A DNA stretch of 64,000 nucleotides from Desulfobacterales bacterium. GTDB lineage: Bacteria > Desulfobacterota > Desulfobacteria > Desulfobacterales > JAHDSC01. Shown here one piece after another: positions 45,302 to 54,821 of the stretch. Position numbers and translations under genes: made by a program. The notes under the pieces were generated by a model that saw only the letters and a list, made by a program, of their open reading frames with translations, had not been told where the DNA came from and searched no databases. The stretch lies in NCBI GenBank assembly GCA_018432925.1, contig JAHDSC010000018.1, forward strand, positions 37,593 through 101,592, given 5' to 3'. Every line of letters starts with the position of its first letter. Positions within the stretch are counted from its first letter, which is position 1.

Positions 45302-47317
45302 ATGAGACGCGCACACTCGAATTGCATTGCGATTGCGTTAGCCATTCTGCTGCTGGCGTTTTGCACGGCGGCCACAGCTGAAGAGCCGAATACCAATACC
45401 GAAAACACCGGCGTATTTACCCTCGGTGATGTCATTGTTGAGGATGAAACTGAAACGCCGAAAGGCACCGTCAGCCGGGTGGACGAAGAAACGCTCCGGC
45501 GTTTCAACCGGGATGATCTTGCCGAGGCCCTCGATCTGATGCCGGGGGTGGCTTTGTCGCGCACCGGCGCCAGAAACGAACGCACGATCCACGTGCGCGG
45601 ATTGGATCTCAAACATGTGCCTTTGTTTCTGGACGGTATTCCCATCTATGTGATGTACGACGGCTATTCCGATCTGGGCCGTTTCACCACCTTCGATACC
45701 TCACAAATCGTATTGTCCAAAGGCGCCGCATCGGTTCTTTACGGTTTTAACACCATGGGCGGCGCCATCAATGTAATTACAAAACGTCCGGATAAACCCT
45801 TTGAGACCAATGGCGGGATCGGTATGGCGGAGGGAGACACCACAACAACCTATGCCAATTTCGGGTCCAGACAGGGCGACTGGTATATTCAAGGGGGCGC
45901 CAGCTATGTGAATCGCGATTATTATCACCTGTCCGACGATTTTGATAAGACCGCGGCCGAAGACGGCGACAAACGTGAAAATTCTTATCTGACCGATCAG
46001 AAAATCAATTTCCGAATCGGTTATCAGCCAACCCCGGATGACGAATATGCATTCAGCTATATCAAACAGGAGGCTGAGAAAGGCACCCCTCCCTATGCAG
46101 GGGATGATCCGACCCAAACGATCCGATACTGGCAGTGGCCCCGGTGGGATAAAGAGAGCTTTTATTTCAACTCAAGAACAGGCCTGGGCGCGGATAGTTA
46201 TATCAAGACACGGTTGTATTACGACAGCTATAAAAACTCGCTGTTCAGTTATGACGATGCCACCTACACCACCCAGATCCGTCGTTCTTCATTCAAAAGC
46301 TGGTACGATGACGATACGATCGGCGGTTCCCTGGAGATGGGCACCAAACTTTTGGACCGAAACGATCTGAAAGCCGCCGTTCACTTCAAAAGAGACCGGC
46401 ACGAAGAGCTTGACGAAGGAGAACCCGAGCTAAGCTTCAAAGACGACTATTACTCCGTCGCTCTTGAGGATACCATTACCCTCACCGACCGATGGCATGT
46501 GGTGGCAGGCGCAAGCTACGACTGGCAAATCGCCCAGGAAGCCGAGGATTACGACAGCAACACCGGTATCATCAGCGACTTTCCGACCGAAGACACCTCG
46601 GTGTTCAACCCTCAGATCGGTTTTTACCATAATTTTTCGGATACCGATACCGCCTATGTAACCATTGCCCGAAAAAGCCGGCTGGCCAGCCTGAAGGACC
46701 GTTATTCCTATCGGATGGGCACTGCCCTGCCCAATCCCGGCCTGGACCCTGAAATCGCCGTTAATTATGATGTCGGTTATAAAGGGACTTTCGACAATAT
46801 CACCTTTCAAAGCGCCATATTCTACAGCGATGTCAAGGATTATATCCAGTCCGTCGTCGTTCCGGATCCGGATGATCCCACATCCACGCTGAACCAGAAC
46901 CAAAATGTGGGCGAGGTACAGCTTTACGGCGCCGAAGTTGACCTCGCTGCCCGTTTTACAAACAGCCTGGATGGCGGCCTTGGATATACCTACACCGGAT
47001 GGAATAACCGCAGCAATGCGGAAAAAATCACCAATATTCCAAAGCACAAAATCCGCGCCTATGCCCACTATACGTTATGGGAAAAATTGGGCCTGACGGT
47101 GGATGCGGATCACTATGCCGGACGTTACAGCTCTTCCGACGGCAACCGTAAAACCAGAAGCTTTACCATCGCCAACGTCAAGGCGGATTATGCGCTGTTT
47201 AACGGATTCAAGCTGGAAGCCGGAATCAACAATATCTTTGATAAAAACTACGAAGTGGAAGAAGGCTACCCCGAAGAGGGCGCCAGCTTTTTTGCAAACG
47301 TGACCTTTCGTTATTAA
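45302..47317 (+). CDS. TonB-dependent outer-membrane receptor
   Basis: 671 residues with a signal peptide (CIAIALAILLLAFCTAATA). A probable TonB box is GDVIVE. The plug domain has ALDLMPGVALSRTGARNERT and ASVLYGFNTMGGAINVITKR. A 22-strand-type barrel follows, and the C-terminus is FFANVTFRY, ending in an aromatic as expected. Receptors of this kind take up metal chelates, cobalamin or other scarce ligands across the outer membrane. The substrate is not evident from the sequence. It lies between the XRE-PBP regulator and moeA. Confidence 0.95.
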   Translation: MRRAHSNCIAIALAILLLAFCTAATAEEPNTNTENTGVFTLGDVIVEDETETPKGTVSRVDEETLRRFNRDDLAEALDLMPGVALSRTGARNERTIHVRGLDLKHVPLFLDGIPIYVMYDGYSDLGRFTTFDTSQIVLSKGAASVLYGFNTMGGAINVITKRPDKPFETNGGIGMAEGDTTTTYANFGSRQGDWYIQGGASYVNRDYYHLSDDFDKTAAEDGDKRENSYLTDQKINFRIGYQPTPDDEYAFSYIKQEAEKGTPPYAGDDPTQTIRYWQWPRWDKESFYFNSRTGLGADSYIKTRLYYDSYKNSLFSYDDATYTTQIRRSSFKSWYDDDTIGGSLEMGTKLLDRNDLKAAVHFKRDRHEELDEGEPELSFKDDYYSVALEDTITLTDRWHVVAGASYDWQIAQEAEDYDSNTGIISDFPTEDTSVFNPQIGFYHNFSDTDTAYVTIARKSRLASLKDRYSYRMGTALPNPGLDPEIAVNYDVGYKGTFDNITFQSAIFYSDVKDYIQSVVVPDPDDPTSTLNQNQNVGEVQLYGAEVDLAARFTNSLDGGLGYTYTGWNNRSNAEKITNIPKHKIRAYAHYTLWEKLGLTVDADHYAGRYSSSDGNRKTRSFTIANVKADYALFNGFKLEAGINNIFDKNYEVEEGYPEEGASFFANVTFRY

Positions 47318-47334
47318 GTTTGGTTGTCGAGGCA

Positions 47335-47370
47335 TTCTCCCGGTAGACGCTGCCTGAAAAAGAAGTCAAA
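47335..47370. repeat. Direct repeat flanking moeA, left copy
   Basis: CGGTAGACGCTGCCTGAAAA followed by AGAAGTCA is shared, with a few mismatches, with CGGTCGACGCTGACTGAAAA and GGAGTAAGTCA at 48973-49006. The two copies bracket the moeA gene. Near this copy, ATGCCGA-T-TCGGCAT forms a small palindrome at 47393-47407. Confidence 0.5.
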
Positions 47371-47554
47371 CGAAAATTCATAATCCGCGCATATGCCGAT
47401 TCGGCATGAAAAGAGATGACGGATAGCGATTTGTTTTTCATTAGCGGTGTCTACATGGGAGTTAAATGCCCGGCTGTTGCCTTGCTCAGCCTGTCATATC
47501 CGGCAAAAGAGGGAAAAATCGTTACGGCAGTGATAACAAAAAAGGAGAAGATGA

Positions 47555-48847
47555 ATGGTCACGTATGAAGATGCCCTGAAGGAAGTTTTGTACAATATCC
47601 CCGTGCTGGAGGCGGAGGAAAAACCCCTCTTCAAATGCGCCGGGCAGGTGCTGGCGGAAGACATTTATCCCGACTGTTGTTTTCCGCAAACGGACATTTC
47701 CGGTCCGGATGGATATGCGGTCCAATCCGCCGATCTCAAAAGGGCCGGACGAGATCGTCCCGTAAGGCTTCGGATCATCGGCACGGTCAGGGCGGGCCGG
47801 TTGCCGAAACGCGCGCTGAGCCCGGGAACCGCCATGCGCATCATGACGGGAGCCGTCGTGCCGCGTGGCGCCGATTGTGTCGTTCGGTTTGAAGACACGG
47901 ATGAACCGGAGAATAAAAACGGCCCAAACCCGGGCAATCCCAAGGAAGTAAAGATCTATGTTTCCGTACCGTCGAGGGGAAATATCCGACCGGCGGGGAG
48001 CAGCATTGAAAAAGGCGCCCGGCTGTTGCCCAAGGGAACGGTAATGGGTCCGGCACAGATTTCGACCCTGGCTTCGGTTGGCAAGAGCCAGGTCCGGGTG
48101 ATCCGTCAGCCGGTTGTCGCGGTCATCGCCACCGGCGATGAATTGATCGATCTCGGGAGGCCGTTGTCTCCGGGTAAAGCCTATAATTGCAACACGGCCG
48201 CCATTTCCTCGCTTATTACGTACTATGGAGGAAAGCCAAAAGTCCTGGGGATTGCCCGCGACAGAAAAGAGGATCTGCGCGCGAAAATCAGCAAAGGCAT
48301 GGATGCGGACTTGATCATAACCAGCGGGGGTGTTTCCAAGGGCGATTACGACCTGGTACGGCTTGTTATGGACGGCATGGGGAAAGTAATTTTTTCCAAG
48401 ATCCGGATGGGGCCCGGGGCATCGGTTGCCTTGGGGATCGTGAAAGACGCGTCATCCGGTAACGGCAAAGAGAGCATCCCTTTATTCGGTCTGTCCGGTC
48501 CTCCGCCGGGCTGCCTGATCAATTTCGAGACGCTTGTGCGACCCGCTCTCCTGCGGATGCGGGGCATCCAGGACATCGATCATCCCGTTGTCGAGGCGCT
48601 TGCACTGGATTCCGTTGCCGGCGTCATGCCGATGACCTTCGTGAGATGGACTTATCTGGAGAAAAGAAACGGGCAATTTTACGTTCGACTGAACGTCGCT
48701 GATGATGTGGGTATCTTGCCTTGCATTGCCACGGCCAACTCTCTGACCATGATTCCTCCCAAAGGGACATCCATCCGGGAAGGCGATAAGATTTCGGTAT
48801 GGCCTCTGGATTGGCGGCGACCTCAGTTTTTGCCCGCCTATCTGTGA
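47555..48847 (+). CDS. moeA: Molybdopterin molybdenumtransferase MoeA
   Basis: 430 residues with the MoeA domain layout: DISGPDGYAVQSADL (domain I), RIMTGAVVPRGADCVVRFE (domain II), then the MoCF domain with VAVIATGDELIDLGRPL and TSGGVSKGDYDLVR, and GLSGPPPGCLINFETLVRP. A C-terminal domain IV follows. MoeA inserts molybdate into adenylylated molybdopterin. It has AGGAG 7 bp before its ATG at 47555. Its presence within this transport cluster, rather than with other moa genes, suggests the imported ligand is linked to molybdenum or tungsten. It could be a dedicated paralogue for a variant substrate. Confidence 0.94.
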   Translation: MVTYEDALKEVLYNIPVLEAEEKPLFKCAGQVLAEDIYPDCCFPQTDISGPDGYAVQSADLKRAGRDRPVRLRIIGTVRAGRLPKRALSPGTAMRIMTGAVVPRGADCVVRFEDTDEPENKNGPNPGNPKEVKIYVSVPSRGNIRPAGSSIEKGARLLPKGTVMGPAQISTLASVGKSQVRVIRQPVVAVIATGDELIDLGRPLSPGKAYNCNTAAISSLITYYGGKPKVLGIARDRKEDLRAKISKGMDADLIITSGGVSKGDYDLVRLVMDGMGKVIFSKIRMGPGASVALGIVKDASSGNGKESIPLFGLSGPPPGCLINFETLVRPALLRMRGIQDIDHPVVEALALDSVAGVMPMTFVRWTYLEKRNGQFYVRLNVADDVGILPCIATANSLTMIPPKGTSIREGDKISVWPLDWRRPQFLPAYL

Positions 48848-48972
48848 GCGAGATTGGGGCGTGAGGCACATCATTTCATAATGCCGATCGGATAAGTAAG
48901 GTCACATGACGGTGTTTCAAAAATATTCACTGGAAGAACCGGAGAGGCAGAGTTGAGATCTCGGTTTATTCT

Positions 48973-49006
48973 TCCGGTCGACGCTGACTGAAAAGGAGTA
49001 AGTCAT
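48973..49006. repeat. Direct repeat flanking moeA, right copy
   Basis: This is the partner of 47335-47370. It includes the AAAAGGAG ribosome-binding site of the next gene, so the repeat covers a translation-start region. Confidence 0.45.
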
Positions 49007-49007
49007 C

Positions 49008-49865
49008 TTGCAATCCGAAATCGAATGCCGTGATTGGAATTCCGCCTGGCGAGCGGCCATGGCCGCCAGCAGCTGGTTAAAGAAGGGCAAAGAGTCTTGG
49101 AACCGCCGGGCGGCGTCATTTGCTTCCAATGCGGACCATAAAAGTGATTATTCCCGGCAATTCCTGAAAATCATCCGGCCCAGATCCGATTGGCGCGTTT
49201 TGGATGTGGGCTGCGGACCCGGAACCATCGCCATCCCCATGGCGCCCAGGGTGGCTCATATCACCGCTTTGGATTTTTCCCACCGCATGCTCGCCATCCT
49301 GCAGACCCGTTGCGCGGAAAAAAACATCACCCATATCAAGCCCGTGGAGGGAGATTTGGAGGATGACTGGCAGACCCTGGGGATTGAACCCCACGATGTA
49401 GTGATCGCCTCGCGCTCCTTTGTACCCGTCGATCTGAGCGAGGCGATCACCAAAATGAACCGGTTTGCCACGCAACAGGTATTTATTTCCGCGCCGGTGG
49501 GAATCGGACGTTTTGACCGGCGCATTATGGCGGCTGTGGGACGTTCTTTTCGGCCGGGCCCGGATTATATTTTCATCCTCAATCAGTTGCACGGCATGGG
49601 GATCTACGCCCGTGTCGACTTTACGGTTCATGCATTCAACCGAACCTATGCCGATCATCACGACGCCCTTAATTCATGTAGTTGGATGATTCCCGACATG
49701 ACAAACGAGGAAAAAAACCGTCTGTCTCAATATTTAAAAAAAAATCTGGTTTTTCGCGAGAATCGCTGGTTTTTGCCCGACACACCGCCAGTGCGCTGGG
49801 CCGTCATCTCCTGGGATATACCCAAACGTACTGAAAAATCGACAGGAAACTCACATGGAAATTGA
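49008..49865 (+). CDS. Class I SAM methyltransferase
   Basis: 285 residues, from a TTG at 49008 with AAGGAG about 9 bp upstream. Motif I is WRVLDVGCGPGTIAIPMA, then ITALDFSHRMLAILQ. The N-terminal region (WKKGKESWNRRAASF-like) is that of small-molecule methyltransferases. The C-terminal part (RYADHHDALNSCSWMIPDM-like) is unusual in length. The substrate is unknown. Its 3' end overlaps the next methyltransferase by 11 bp, so it is part of a tight operon of three methyltransferases. Confidence 0.87.
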   Translation: MQSEIECRDWNSAWRAAMAASSWLKKGKESWNRRAASFASNADHKSDYSRQFLKIIRPRSDWRVLDVGCGPGTIAIPMAPRVAHITALDFSHRMLAILQTRCAEKNITHIKPVEGDLEDDWQTLGIEPHDVVIASRSFVPVDLSEAITKMNRFATQQVFISAPVGIGRFDRRIMAAVGRSFRPGPDYIFILNQLHGMGIYARVDFTVHAFNRTYADHHDALNSCSWMIPDMTNEEKNRLSQYLKKNLVFRENRWFLPDTPPVRWAVISWDIPKRTEKSTGNSHGN

Positions 49866-50535
49866 CGCTGAAAAATATGATCGCATCGCTAGTACGCTTT
49901 TTGCGCCGGTTTACCCGCTCATCGCCGACCAGATCATTTCCCAAACCGGCGTTACCCGAGGAATCTGCCTGGATGTCGGCTGCGGCGGGGGGTATCTGGG
50001 AGCCGAATTGGCCCGAACCACCGAACTGTTTGTCCGCTTCTTCGACCGATCGTCCGAAATGCTCGCCATCGCATGTCGGACGATTGCTCAAAACGGCTTG
50101 CGGGACCGGGCCGACACGCTGCGGGGAGATGTCACGGCCATCGACCTGCCGGATTCGTCCGTGAATCTGGTCGTCAGCCGTGGATCGGTCTTTTCCTGGG
50201 AAGATTTAACCAAGGCTTTTCGGGAAATTCATCGGGTACTGGCTCCCGATGGTTGGGCTTATATCGGCGGTGGTTTCGGTTCTCGGAAATTAAAAGAATC
50301 CATAGAACGTGAAATGTCATCCCGCAACCAGGGGAGCGATCAATTTCGAAACAAAGTGCGCCGCAATCTGGGAGCTGAAACCATTACCCGATTCGAGACG
50401 GCGCTGCAAGCGGCCGGCATCGTTTCCTTCTCCATTTTGCACAATGACGACATCGGGCTGTGGCTTGTTATGAGGAAATTCGTTCACCCCGGCATAATCC
50501 CATCAAACAGAGCATCAAACACTCAAGGAGGATAG
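49855..50535 (+). CDS. Class I SAM methyltransferase
   Basis: 226 residues. Motif I is CLDVGCGGGYLGAELA, followed by FFDRSSEMLAIACR and DLPDSSVNLVVSRGSVFSW. It looks like a UbiE-type methyltransferase. The start at 49855 overlaps the previous gene. It ends 2 bp before the start of the third methyltransferase. The substrate is unknown; three methyltransferases in one operon point to multi-step modification of one molecule, perhaps a chelating ligand. Confidence 0.87.
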   Translation: MEIDAEKYDRIASTLFAPVYPLIADQIISQTGVTRGICLDVGCGGGYLGAELARTTELFVRFFDRSSEMLAIACRTIAQNGLRDRADTLRGDVTAIDLPDSSVNLVVSRGSVFSWEDLTKAFREIHRVLAPDGWAYIGGGFGSRKLKESIEREMSSRNQGSDQFRNKVRRNLGAETITRFETALQAAGIVSFSILHNDDIGLWLVMRKFVHPGIIPSNRASNTQGG

Positions 50536-50537
50536 TA

Positions 50538-51611
50538 ATGTCTATCAAGGAACAATCATTAATGAATTTACGATTACCAACCGGTATAGAAAAAGTAGAC
50601 CGTATCATAGAAGGCTATCAGACCTATCAAGTCTTACTGGCTGCACTGGAGCTGGGATTATTTGAATTCCTGGATAAGGAAGGACCCAGCGACGGAAATA
50701 CAATCGCTCGTGGGATAGGCATCAACGGGATGTTCTCCAGAGATTTTCTCGGCGCTCTGTTGGATACCGGTTTTTTGTCCAGAAACGGAGAACAATATGC
50801 CAATACCAAAGCAACCACTGATTTTCTCCTTATCCGCAGTCCGTTTTTTCAGGGAGACTGTGTGCGAAACGCCAGAGAGAATTTTCACTGGAACGATTTG
50901 TCGGGGTATCTGCGCCGCGAACAGCCGGCAACAAATAATTTCCATGCAGCCAGTAGTGCATCTTTCATGGACGCCCTCGGCCAGAGAGCCTTGCGGGGAG
51001 AACTGCAATTCGTAACGGAAGCCATCTCAAACTGGAGCGGTTTTTATCGCGCGAAAAGCCTGCTGGATCTCGGTGGGGGACACGGGCTATATGCCATCGC
51101 CCTGTGCCAGACCCATCCTCACCTTACAGGCACCATCCTTGACAGGCCGCATGTCATCGAAAACACGACACGGTATATCAAGGACTATCAAATGGAAGAT
51201 CGTCTGTCCGCAAAGGCGGGCGATATCAGCAACGACGGCTTCGGCTCCGGGTTTGATATCGTTATCATTTCTCATCTGCTTTACAAGTTTCGAAAAAGCC
51301 TTGAATCGGTCTTCGACAAGGTTCGCGCCTGTATCAATCCCGGAGGATTGCTGGTCACCAACCACTGGTTCTGCGCTCCCGGATGTGTGGCGCAAAACAG
51401 CGGCGTCCATGAATTGGCAAAAGCGCTGCAGAGTTTCGGGCATCCCCTGTGCCATGTAGAGGACTTCGAGAAACTGTTTTACAAAAAAGGATTCAAGATA
51501 CTCTCCACATCCGTTGTGCCTACCACTTTCGGCTCTTCGCGCCTGTACCTGGCGGTCAAGGAATCGGAACAGCCGAAATGTTCATCTCAATCCTTCGGCT
51601 GTTGCTGCTGA
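50538..51611 (+). CDS. O-methyltransferase family 2 protein with a Cys tail
   Basis: 357 residues from the ATG at 50538, with AAGGAGG 8 bp upstream. The N-terminal winged-helix domain (YQTYQVLLAALELGLFEFL) is followed by the Rossmann domain with motif I SLLDLGGGHGLYAIALC. It is related to the protein at 26431-27429. The C-terminus is unusual: KCSSQSFGCCC ends the protein, with four cysteines in 11 residues, as in metal-binding or maturation tails. The 27 bp between it and the next gene hold that gene's AAAAGGAGG. Substrate unknown. Confidence 0.87.
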   Translation: MSIKEQSLMNLRLPTGIEKVDRIIEGYQTYQVLLAALELGLFEFLDKEGPSDGNTIARGIGINGMFSRDFLGALLDTGFLSRNGEQYANTKATTDFLLIRSPFFQGDCVRNARENFHWNDLSGYLRREQPATNNFHAASSASFMDALGQRALRGELQFVTEAISNWSGFYRAKSLLDLGGGHGLYAIALCQTHPHLTGTILDRPHVIENTTRYIKDYQMEDRLSAKAGDISNDGFGSGFDIVIISHLLYKFRKSLESVFDKVRACINPGGLLVTNHWFCAPGCVAQNSGVHELAKALQSFGHPLCHVEDFEKLFYKKGFKILSTSVVPTTFGSSRLYLAVKESEQPKCSSQSFGCCC

Positions 51612-51637
51612 TGATTTAACGAAAAGGAGGTCGACAA

Positions 51638-52489
51638 TTGAAATCCGTGCGGATTTTTCAAGATGACATATTAACGGAAACGGCGACTCATCTCCGGTCC
51701 ATCCTCGGGCCGGAAATGGATGCCATCAAAGTGCAAAGAGCGGTAATCGGGATATTTTTCTCCGGTGTAAGGCTGTCCAACGGTGAAGGCGGCATCTGCT
51801 TTACGCCTGTCAAAGAGATCCCCGAAGCGGTCTGTTGCCCGAGTTCGGCCCGCGCGATGCCGAACTCCGGGAAATTAGCCGGGCAACCAGTTGCGGAATA
51901 TATCGATCGGCTGCGGGAAGGCGGTCCATTACAAAAGGCTCTGGGTATTGCGGTGCTCAACGCCCTTTCCTCCACATTCTGGCGCGACAACCATCCCGCC
52001 GATTACAATTTGAAAATGGGTGTCGACCCGGTTGAGAATAAGATTATCTCCGACGATGCCAATGTCGTCGTTATCGGTGCCCTTGTGCCCTATATCCGGA
52101 TGCTCAAGAAACGCGGACGGCCGTTTCATATCCTGGAAAAAGATCCCCGCACGCTCAAAGCGGATGAGATGCCGTATTTTTGCCCGCAGGAAAAGGCCCG
52201 GGAATGCATTGCATCCGCAGACCTGCTGATCATCACCGGCACCACATTGATCAACAACACGCTTGAAGACATCCTTTGCCAAATGCAAAGCGGAGCGGAA
52301 GCTGTTTTGGTTGGCCCGACGGCCAGTATGCTTCCGGAAGCTTTTTTCCGCCGCGGAATAAAGGCGATCGGCGGCATCACGGTGACCGATCCGGACAAGT
52401 TGCTCGATACGCTGTCCGAAGCCGGTTCCGGCTACCATTTTTACGGCAAATCCGCCGAACGCCTTGTCATCGACCGGAATCAATCATGA
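51638..52489 (+). CDS. DUF4213/DUF364 protein (putative heavy-metal chelation)
   Basis: 283 residues from a TTG at 51638, with AAAAGGAGG about 8 bp upstream. The N-terminal half matches DUF4213 (VIGIFFSGVRLSNGEGGICF, AVCCPSSARAMPNSG). The C-terminal half is a Rossmann-like DUF364 domain (NVVVIGALVPYIRMLKKRG, ADLLIITGTTLINNTLEDIL). The Pfam description suggests heavy-metal chelation; the reaction is not known. Such proteins occur next to metal-chelate ABC transporters, as here. The last codon overlaps a 29-codon ORF as ATGA. Confidence 0.85.
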   Translation: MKSVRIFQDDILTETATHLRSILGPEMDAIKVQRAVIGIFFSGVRLSNGEGGICFTPVKEIPEAVCCPSSARAMPNSGKLAGQPVAEYIDRLREGGPLQKALGIAVLNALSSTFWRDNHPADYNLKMGVDPVENKIISDDANVVVIGALVPYIRMLKKRGRPFHILEKDPRTLKADEMPYFCPQEKARECIASADLLIITGTTLINNTLEDILCQMQSGAEAVLVGPTASMLPEAFFRRGIKAIGGITVTDPDKLLDTLSEAGSGYHFYGKSAERLVIDRNQS

Positions 52490-52575
52490 CTGAATTACCG
52501 AAAAGCAATGACGGAAAACGAATTGAAGAATTATTTTTTTATGGATCGGATGATCGAAGGAAACACACGACATGA
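52486..52575 (+). CDS. 29-codon ORF coupled to both neighbours
   Basis: A short ORF from the ATG at 52486, overlapping the DUF364 stop as ATGA, to a TGA at 52573-52575, which overlaps the ATG of the next TonB receptor as ATGA. The peptide begins MTELPKSNDGKRIEELFF and ends RRKHTT. It is soluble-looking and of no known family. The double overlap suggests that its role is translational coupling, or that it is a small functional peptide. Confidence 0.5.
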   Translation: MTELPKSNDGKRIEELFFYGSDDRRKHTT

Positions 52576-54806
52576 AATCTATCAAATACCAATCGGACGG
52601 CAAAAAACTGAAAATCACGCTGTTTTTACTGTTGAGCTTGTTTGTATGCAAAGAGAGCCATGCGGAGACCGAGACGGTAACCCTGCCGACAGTGGTGGTG
52701 GAAGATCAAATGGAATCCGCAACGACAGTTCAACCGCCGGATTCGGCGATTGGAACAAGAGAAAAGATCAAAAAAGCAACCATTGACATACAGGGGGGCG
52801 CGGAACAGATCAGTCCCTATAAAGCCATTTCCATGCAGCCGGGAGTCGATATCAGATCCAAAGATGCATTCGGCCTGGAAGTATCCCATCGAATTCGTGG
52901 AAAATCGAACCGTAACATCGGCGAGACCATCGAAGGGCTGCCGATCAAGGGAATTGGTCCCGGAGTAGGTCTCAGCACGATGATCGATCTTGAAAATATC
53001 GAATCCATTTCCCTGACAAAAGGTGCGGTTCCCGCTGACAGCGGATTCGGCTACGGCAGCGAAAACGGCATGGTTGATATGAATATCAGACGACCGCTTG
53101 ATGAATATCACGGCGCCTTGAAACAGGTATTCGGAAGTGAAAACTTCAGCCGGAGTTATGTTCGACTGGATACCGGAAATGTGGGAGATGTTGCGAAAGC
53201 GTTTTTTTCCGGTTCCTATACCAATGCCGACAAATGGAAAGGCAAGGGGCAATCGCCGGATGATCGTAAAAATTTAGCCTTCGGAATATCCAGCCCCTCC
53301 GATCATACCGTCGAGTGGGAACTATATGGCGTATACAATGAAGACAATAAACATAGCTATCGGGGGTTGACCTACGAACAGACGCGGAATCTGTCACGGT
53401 ATAAAGACTATGACTACAACGCCTCGCTCACCGGCGACAGTTCTGAGGATATCAATTATTATGATTACAATCGTCAACATTTCGAAACATATACTTTTTT
53501 TGGAAAATTAAAAACACCGGTAACCGATCAGTCCGGCATTTCATTCAGACCTTATTATTTAAATGACGAGGGATACAGTTACTCCGGAGGCAACCGCAGA
53601 GTGATTGACTGGCTTGTTGAGCATGACACTTACGGAGCGGTGCTGGAATACAGTCATGCAATCAACAGCGGTATGCTCAAGGCGGGGTACTGGTATCAGG
53701 AGGACGAACCACCCGGCCCTCCCACATCCAGAAAGAACCGATCGACGGATGGACTGGAGTTCCTAAGCTGGGAAAGACTGATTAAAGCAACCAATCACAA
53801 ATTCAGCAGCCCTTTTGTCACCGCTGAAAAAACATTCGGAGCGACGACTCTGAATGCCGGCCTGAAATACCTCTGGTTAACATCACCCAATCTGACCAGT
53901 TACGACACAACCGGAATTCCCGATGTTAGCTATGAAGACGCGCTTTCCATGGACACGGAAGTGAATTTATACTTGAGGGGCAAAACCTACGAGCTTTTTT
54001 TGCCCAATATCGGCGCAATCCAGCAACTTTCGGATACCACAAGCCTCCGGGCGAGTTATGGCAAAACCTACGATACCCCTCAATATAGTCTGGGAAGCCA
54101 GGTCATCTCTTTCAAGAACCGGGGACTGACCGATCAACAGATCCAGGCACTTTGGGGAAGCATCGAACCGGAGATGTCCGACAATTTCGATCTGGGACTT
54201 AACTACACGCGCGGGAAAGGATTTATCGCCTCGACTTTATTTTATTCCCTGGTGAAACATGTCGGGGGAAGCTTTTACGACCCCGACCTTGATTTCAGCT
54301 ATTCCCGGAACACCGCCGAGGCCCGCTCATATGGGCTGGAAGTTGCCGCGGGTTATGCCTTCACACCCAATCTGGATGCCGGTTTATCGGCAACCTACAA
54401 CCGTTACGAATTTACCTCGGACATTGAAGCCGCCGGAGGGTCGATAATCCGATCCAAAGACCATCAGATTCCCGATGTGCCCGAATTCATGGCAAATTTA
54501 TCGGTCAATTGGAAAATAAAAGACTTGGTCGTTTCTCCGACGGTCCGCTATCTCGGAAAACGGTACGCGGATGTTGAAAACAAATACAGCGTGGATGAAT
54601 ATTTCCTGGTCGATCTGGCGTTGAGTAAAAGATTTTCAATTACCCAAAAGCAAAGCCTGACCTTGGCGGCTTCGGTGACCAATCTCCTGGACGAGGATTA
54701 TATTTCCATTATTTCGGCGGCGGATACCTCATTGGGTCGGGACACTCCGACATACTATATCGGTGCGCCCAGAACCTTTTTTGTCTCATTGCAGTATGAT
54801 TTTTAG
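52572..54806 (+). CDS. TonB-dependent outer-membrane receptor
   Basis: 744 residues with a signal-like N-terminus (LKITLFLLLSLFVCKESHA). The plug region carries EQISPYKAISMQPGVDIRS and the family box SISLTKGAVPADSGFGYGSE. A long barrel of aromatic-rich strands follows, ending FFVSLQYDF. A probable TonB box is TLPTVVVED. It differs from the first receptor in plug sequence and length, so the two may recognise different forms of a ligand. It is followed by periplasmic binding protein and ABC genes in the same operon. Confidence 0.94.
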   Translation: MKSIKYQSDGKKLKITLFLLLSLFVCKESHAETETVTLPTVVVEDQMESATTVQPPDSAIGTREKIKKATIDIQGGAEQISPYKAISMQPGVDIRSKDAFGLEVSHRIRGKSNRNIGETIEGLPIKGIGPGVGLSTMIDLENIESISLTKGAVPADSGFGYGSENGMVDMNIRRPLDEYHGALKQVFGSENFSRSYVRLDTGNVGDVAKAFFSGSYTNADKWKGKGQSPDDRKNLAFGISSPSDHTVEWELYGVYNEDNKHSYRGLTYEQTRNLSRYKDYDYNASLTGDSSEDINYYDYNRQHFETYTFFGKLKTPVTDQSGISFRPYYLNDEGYSYSGGNRRVIDWLVEHDTYGAVLEYSHAINSGMLKAGYWYQEDEPPGPPTSRKNRSTDGLEFLSWERLIKATNHKFSSPFVTAEKTFGATTLNAGLKYLWLTSPNLTSYDTTGIPDVSYEDALSMDTEVNLYLRGKTYELFLPNIGAIQQLSDTTSLRASYGKTYDTPQYSLGSQVISFKNRGLTDQQIQALWGSIEPEMSDNFDLGLNYTRGKGFIASTLFYSLVKHVGGSFYDPDLDFSYSRNTAEARSYGLEVAAGYAFTPNLDAGLSATYNRYEFTSDIEAAGGSIIRSKDHQIPDVPEFMANLSVNWKIKDLVVSPTVRYLGKRYADVENKYSVDEYFLVDLALSKRFSITQKQSLTLAASVTNLLDEDYISIISAADTSLGRDTPTYYIGAPRTFFVSLQYDF

Positions 54807-54821
54807 AAAACAGGACGAAAA

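Noticed and set aside
46430..47068. 212-codon minus-strand frame inside the first TonB receptor
   Set aside because: Antisense to a clear barrel protein; glycine- and isoleucine-rich composition reflects the opposite strand.
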